From assembly GCF_022869165.1 (NCBI RefSeq), contig NZ_CP094929.1, positions 1,302,001 to 1,366,000 of the forward strand: 64,000 nt of DNA. Direction: 5' to 3'. A program made the translations under genes and the position numbers. This document shows, piece after piece, positions 62,461 through 64,000 of the stretch. How positions within the stretch are numbered: position 1 is the first letter of the stretch; each line of letters starts with the position of its first letter. Under the pieces are notes generated by a model. The model made no database searches and had not been told where the DNA came from. It saw only the letters and a list, made by a program, of their open reading frames with translations. The DNA comes from Sphaerochaeta associata (GTDB taxonomy: Bacteria > Spirochaetota > Spirochaetia > Sphaerochaetales > Sphaerochaetaceae).

Positions 62461-63261
62461 TCAGGGCTTGTTCGAATTAGGGTTGAATGCCTCTTCTCCT
62501 GAGAGCAACGTGCCATCCAGGAGTTTGCTGAGGGCCAAGTGCGCCAATTGCTGGCCGAAGACGGCGGTGACGGTGGGAAGGCTTCCCAGTACGTTGCGCT
62601 TTCTTCCCCTGTCGATGATTTGCTCATTGAAGTCAGCGTGTTCTTCTTCCTCAGGCTTTCTGTAGGTGAATTGGACCAACTCTGGGCTGTAGATGACATC
62701 GATTCCCCTTCCAACACCTCTTTTTCTGAGGTTTGTCCGCACAGCTCGTGCCAACGGGCAGCCATAGGTATCCATCAGGTCGGCTTTTCTTACTAAAAAC
62801 GGGTCACGTCTGAGGGCCGCCCCCATGCTGCTGATCACCGGTATGTTGCGATTGTATGCCTCCTGCAGCAAGGAGCATTTGGGATTCAACGAGTCGATGG
62901 CATCGATGACGAGGTCTATGTCGCCTTCCAGGATTTGGCCGAGCGTCTCTTGTTGCACGAAGAGGGGAAGAGCCTCCAATTTGCAGTCGGGGTTGATCGC
63001 CTTCACCCGCTCTGCGGCCACCTCGGTCTTCAACCTGCCCAGACTATCGTAGGTTGCAAGAATCTGTCGATTGAGGTTGGTGATGCCTACGGTGTCGAAA
63101 TCGACGATTCGAATAGTACCGATGCCGCTGCGTACCAAGGACTCGAGGCACATGCCTCCCACAGCCCCCAGTCCCACCAGTACGACATGTTTCTCATGCA
63201 AGGAGTGGACGACATTTTCACCGAGAAGTCTGGTTATGCGTAAGAATTGCTCTGATTTCAT
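62461..63261 (-). CDS. tcdA: tRNA threonylcarbamoyladenosine dehydratase (TcdA/CsdL)
   Basis: 266 residues, ThiF/E1-like fold: VVLVGLGAVGGMCLESLVRSG (ATP site), IVDFDTVGITNLNRQ, DAIDSLNPK and a C-terminal GSLPTVTAVFGQQLA. Cyclises t6A37 to ct6A on tRNAs. The start at 63261 has GGAGAAA; longer frame upstream is the tatD gene. Overlaps tatD by 44 nt. Confidence 0.9.
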   Translation of the reverse strand: MKSEQFLRITRLLGENVVHSLHEKHVVLVGLGAVGGMCLESLVRSGIGTIRIVDFDTVGITNLNRQILATYDSLGRLKTEVAAERVKAINPDCKLEALPLFVQQETLGQILEGDIDLVIDAIDSLNPKCSLLQEAYNRNIPVISSMGAALRRDPFLVRKADLMDTYGCPLARAVRTNLRKRGVGRGIDVIYSPELVQFTYRKPEEEEHADFNEQIIDRGRKRNVLGSLPTVTAVFGQQLAHLALSKLLDGTLLSGEEAFNPNSNKP

Positions 63262-63889
63262 CGTTGTGTTTCTCCAGTTGTTCTTCACTGCAGCCGCTGA
63301 GGCTGCAAAAGGCTTGTATGTGCTCGGTAAACATCCGCTCATAATCTCCTTCATCGCCAGTAAAGTCGGATTCCAAAGCGAAGGGCAGCGTTTTGATGTG
63401 CTGCATGTGCCCAACAAGACGACTGTTGTAGATATTCGGACCATAGGAGGGGATGACGCCGTAGCCTACCGCTTCCTTGATCGTTTCGATGCTTGCCGTA
63501 CAGCCGTGCCACAAAAGCGGCGGAAGTCTTCTACGCTGGGCCCTGAGCAGCGAGAGAAGCAAGCCGTCCTCCCGTACACAGTGCAGGCTGATGCTTCGCC
63601 CCAGCTCGAAGCCGATGTGCAGTATTTCTGCAAGGAAAGCCAGCTGGCCCTCCCTGTCGGGAGAGCGACGGTCCAAGCCGACCTCTGCAATTAAAAATCC
63701 GGGATTCGCCACCAGATGGTCATAGAGTACAGTGGCATCAAAAGGAAGTTCTGAAGGCAGGACTCCAATGCCACCGAGCGCCAAGAGCCCCCTGTGCTGC
63801 AACCTCGGCCATTCGGAAGGCTTGCTGGTGGCATAGAGTGCATTCTTTGTTGCTTGCTCGTTGGAAAGGTGTCGGTGGGCGTCAAACAT
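63218..63889 (-). CDS. TatD family metal-dependent hydrolase
   Basis: 223 residues. FDAHRHL, EVGLDRRSP, SLHCVRED and ESDFTGDEGD give the metal ligands of TatD deoxyribonucleases. Shorter than most (about 255). No ribosome binding site: TTGACC-N17-TACGAT ends 5 nt before the ATG. Confidence 0.85.
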   Translation of the reverse strand: MFDAHRHLSNEQATKNALYATSKPSEWPRLQHRGLLALGGIGVLPSELPFDATVLYDHLVANPGFLIAEVGLDRRSPDREGQLAFLAEILHIGFELGRSISLHCVREDGLLLSLLRAQRRRLPPLLWHGCTASIETIKEAVGYGVIPSYGPNIYNSRLVGHMQHIKTLPFALESDFTGDEGDYERMFTEHIQAFCSLSGCSEEQLEKHNDEIRAILTHNQTSR

Positions 63890-63894
63890 GTCTT

Positions 63895-63923
63895 ATCGTA
63901 CGGCTGGGGAAGCAGGAGGTCAA
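63895..63923 (-). promoter_or_regulatory. Leaderless-type promoter of tatD
   Basis: Minus strand TTGACC (63923-63918), 17 nt, TACGAT (63900-63895), 5 nt to ATG 63889. Overlaps the stop region of the upstream gene. Confidence 0.55.
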
Positions 63924-63924
63924 G

Positions 63925-64000
63925 CTAGACCAGAAGAGCCAGATACGTCACCCCGATGGAGAGCAGGATGGGAATCACCATCCCCCGCCTCTTGTAAGCG
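63925..64000 (-). CDS. C-terminal end of a membrane protein (rest outside window)
   Basis: The minus strand reads AYKRRGMVIPILLSIGV then TYLALLV and a TAG stop at 63927-63925: a basic loop and one membrane helix. The family cannot be told from 24 residues. It ends 35 nt before tatD. Confidence 0.6.
   Translation of the reverse strand, partial: AYKRRGMVIPILLSIGVTYLALLV

Overview
The window looks like a chromosome segment of a free-living, fermentative, anaerobic spirochaete, most likely from the Sphaerochaeta group. This is inferred from gene content and not from a marker gene. Pointers are pyruvate formate-lyase with its activase under an FNR-type regulator, a TAXI-type TRAP transporter, an LL-diaminopimelate aminotransferase route to lysine, a DRTGG/anti-sigma/PHP trio of the kind found beside [FeFe]-hydrogenases, and small ferredoxins. 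Base composition is close to half G+C and even across the window. There are no rRNA genes, CRISPR arrays, intact insertion sequences or phage genes. The only clear wreckage is a broken fic gene beside a tRNA cluster.

Layout. 1-3.7 kb: pflB-pflA (minus strand) diverge from a Crp/Fnr regulator across overlapping palindromes. 3.7-6.7 kb: a two-gene permease operon, a CBS-domain protein and a DUF438/hemerythrin/PAS sensor-like protein. 6.8-11.9 kb: a type II NADH dehydrogenase with an added DoxX-like membrane module, a polyprenyl diphosphate synthase, a small hypothetical gene and a divergent lipoprotein with three FMN-binding-type repeats. This set resembles part of the flavin-based extracellular electron transfer locus of Listeria. 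12-24.9 kb: housekeeping genes (LysE family, tRNA-Leu, pepF, rdgB, nanoRNase/DHH, clpX-clpP-tig), then an ArsC/Spx-type protein, an acetyltransferase, a pectinesterase, and a YeiH/LysR pair. 25-26.3 kb: the fic remnant and five tRNA genes. 26.4-40.7 kb: rarA with a large C-terminal extension, a lipoprotein, a MATE exporter, a Bax-inhibitor-1 protein, the PHP/DRTGG/CBS-ATPase trio, a pseudouridine synthase, an M29 aminopeptidase, a fused ammonium transporter/P-II protein, purU, xseB-xseA and an 8Fe ferredoxin. 40.7-44.5 kb: an unexplained non-coding stretch, two Fe-S proteins and topB.

44.9-60.3 kb is the most distinctive block. It carries a TAXI TRAP transporter, asd, a five-gene amino-acid-dehydrogenase-like Fe-S flavoprotein complex, two dapB genes (one fused to aspartokinase-like ACT domains), two dapA genes, an FCD-family regulator, dapL and lysA. 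A nearly identical 22-bp candidate operator lies before both the TRAP gene and the first dapA. This suggests that import, oxidation and a DapA/DapB step belong to one regulon, next to a separate biosynthetic dapB-dapA-dapL-lysA operon. 60.3-64 kb holds a thioesterase, a lipoprotein, a CBM9-like protein, tcdA, tatD and the end of a membrane protein.

Most genes have strong AGGAGG-type ribosome binding sites. A subset has none and instead carries a -10 hexamer only 5-8 nt before the start codon, which points to leaderless mRNAs. Gene starts were chosen from ribosome binding sites and family alignment recalled by eye. No database search was available.
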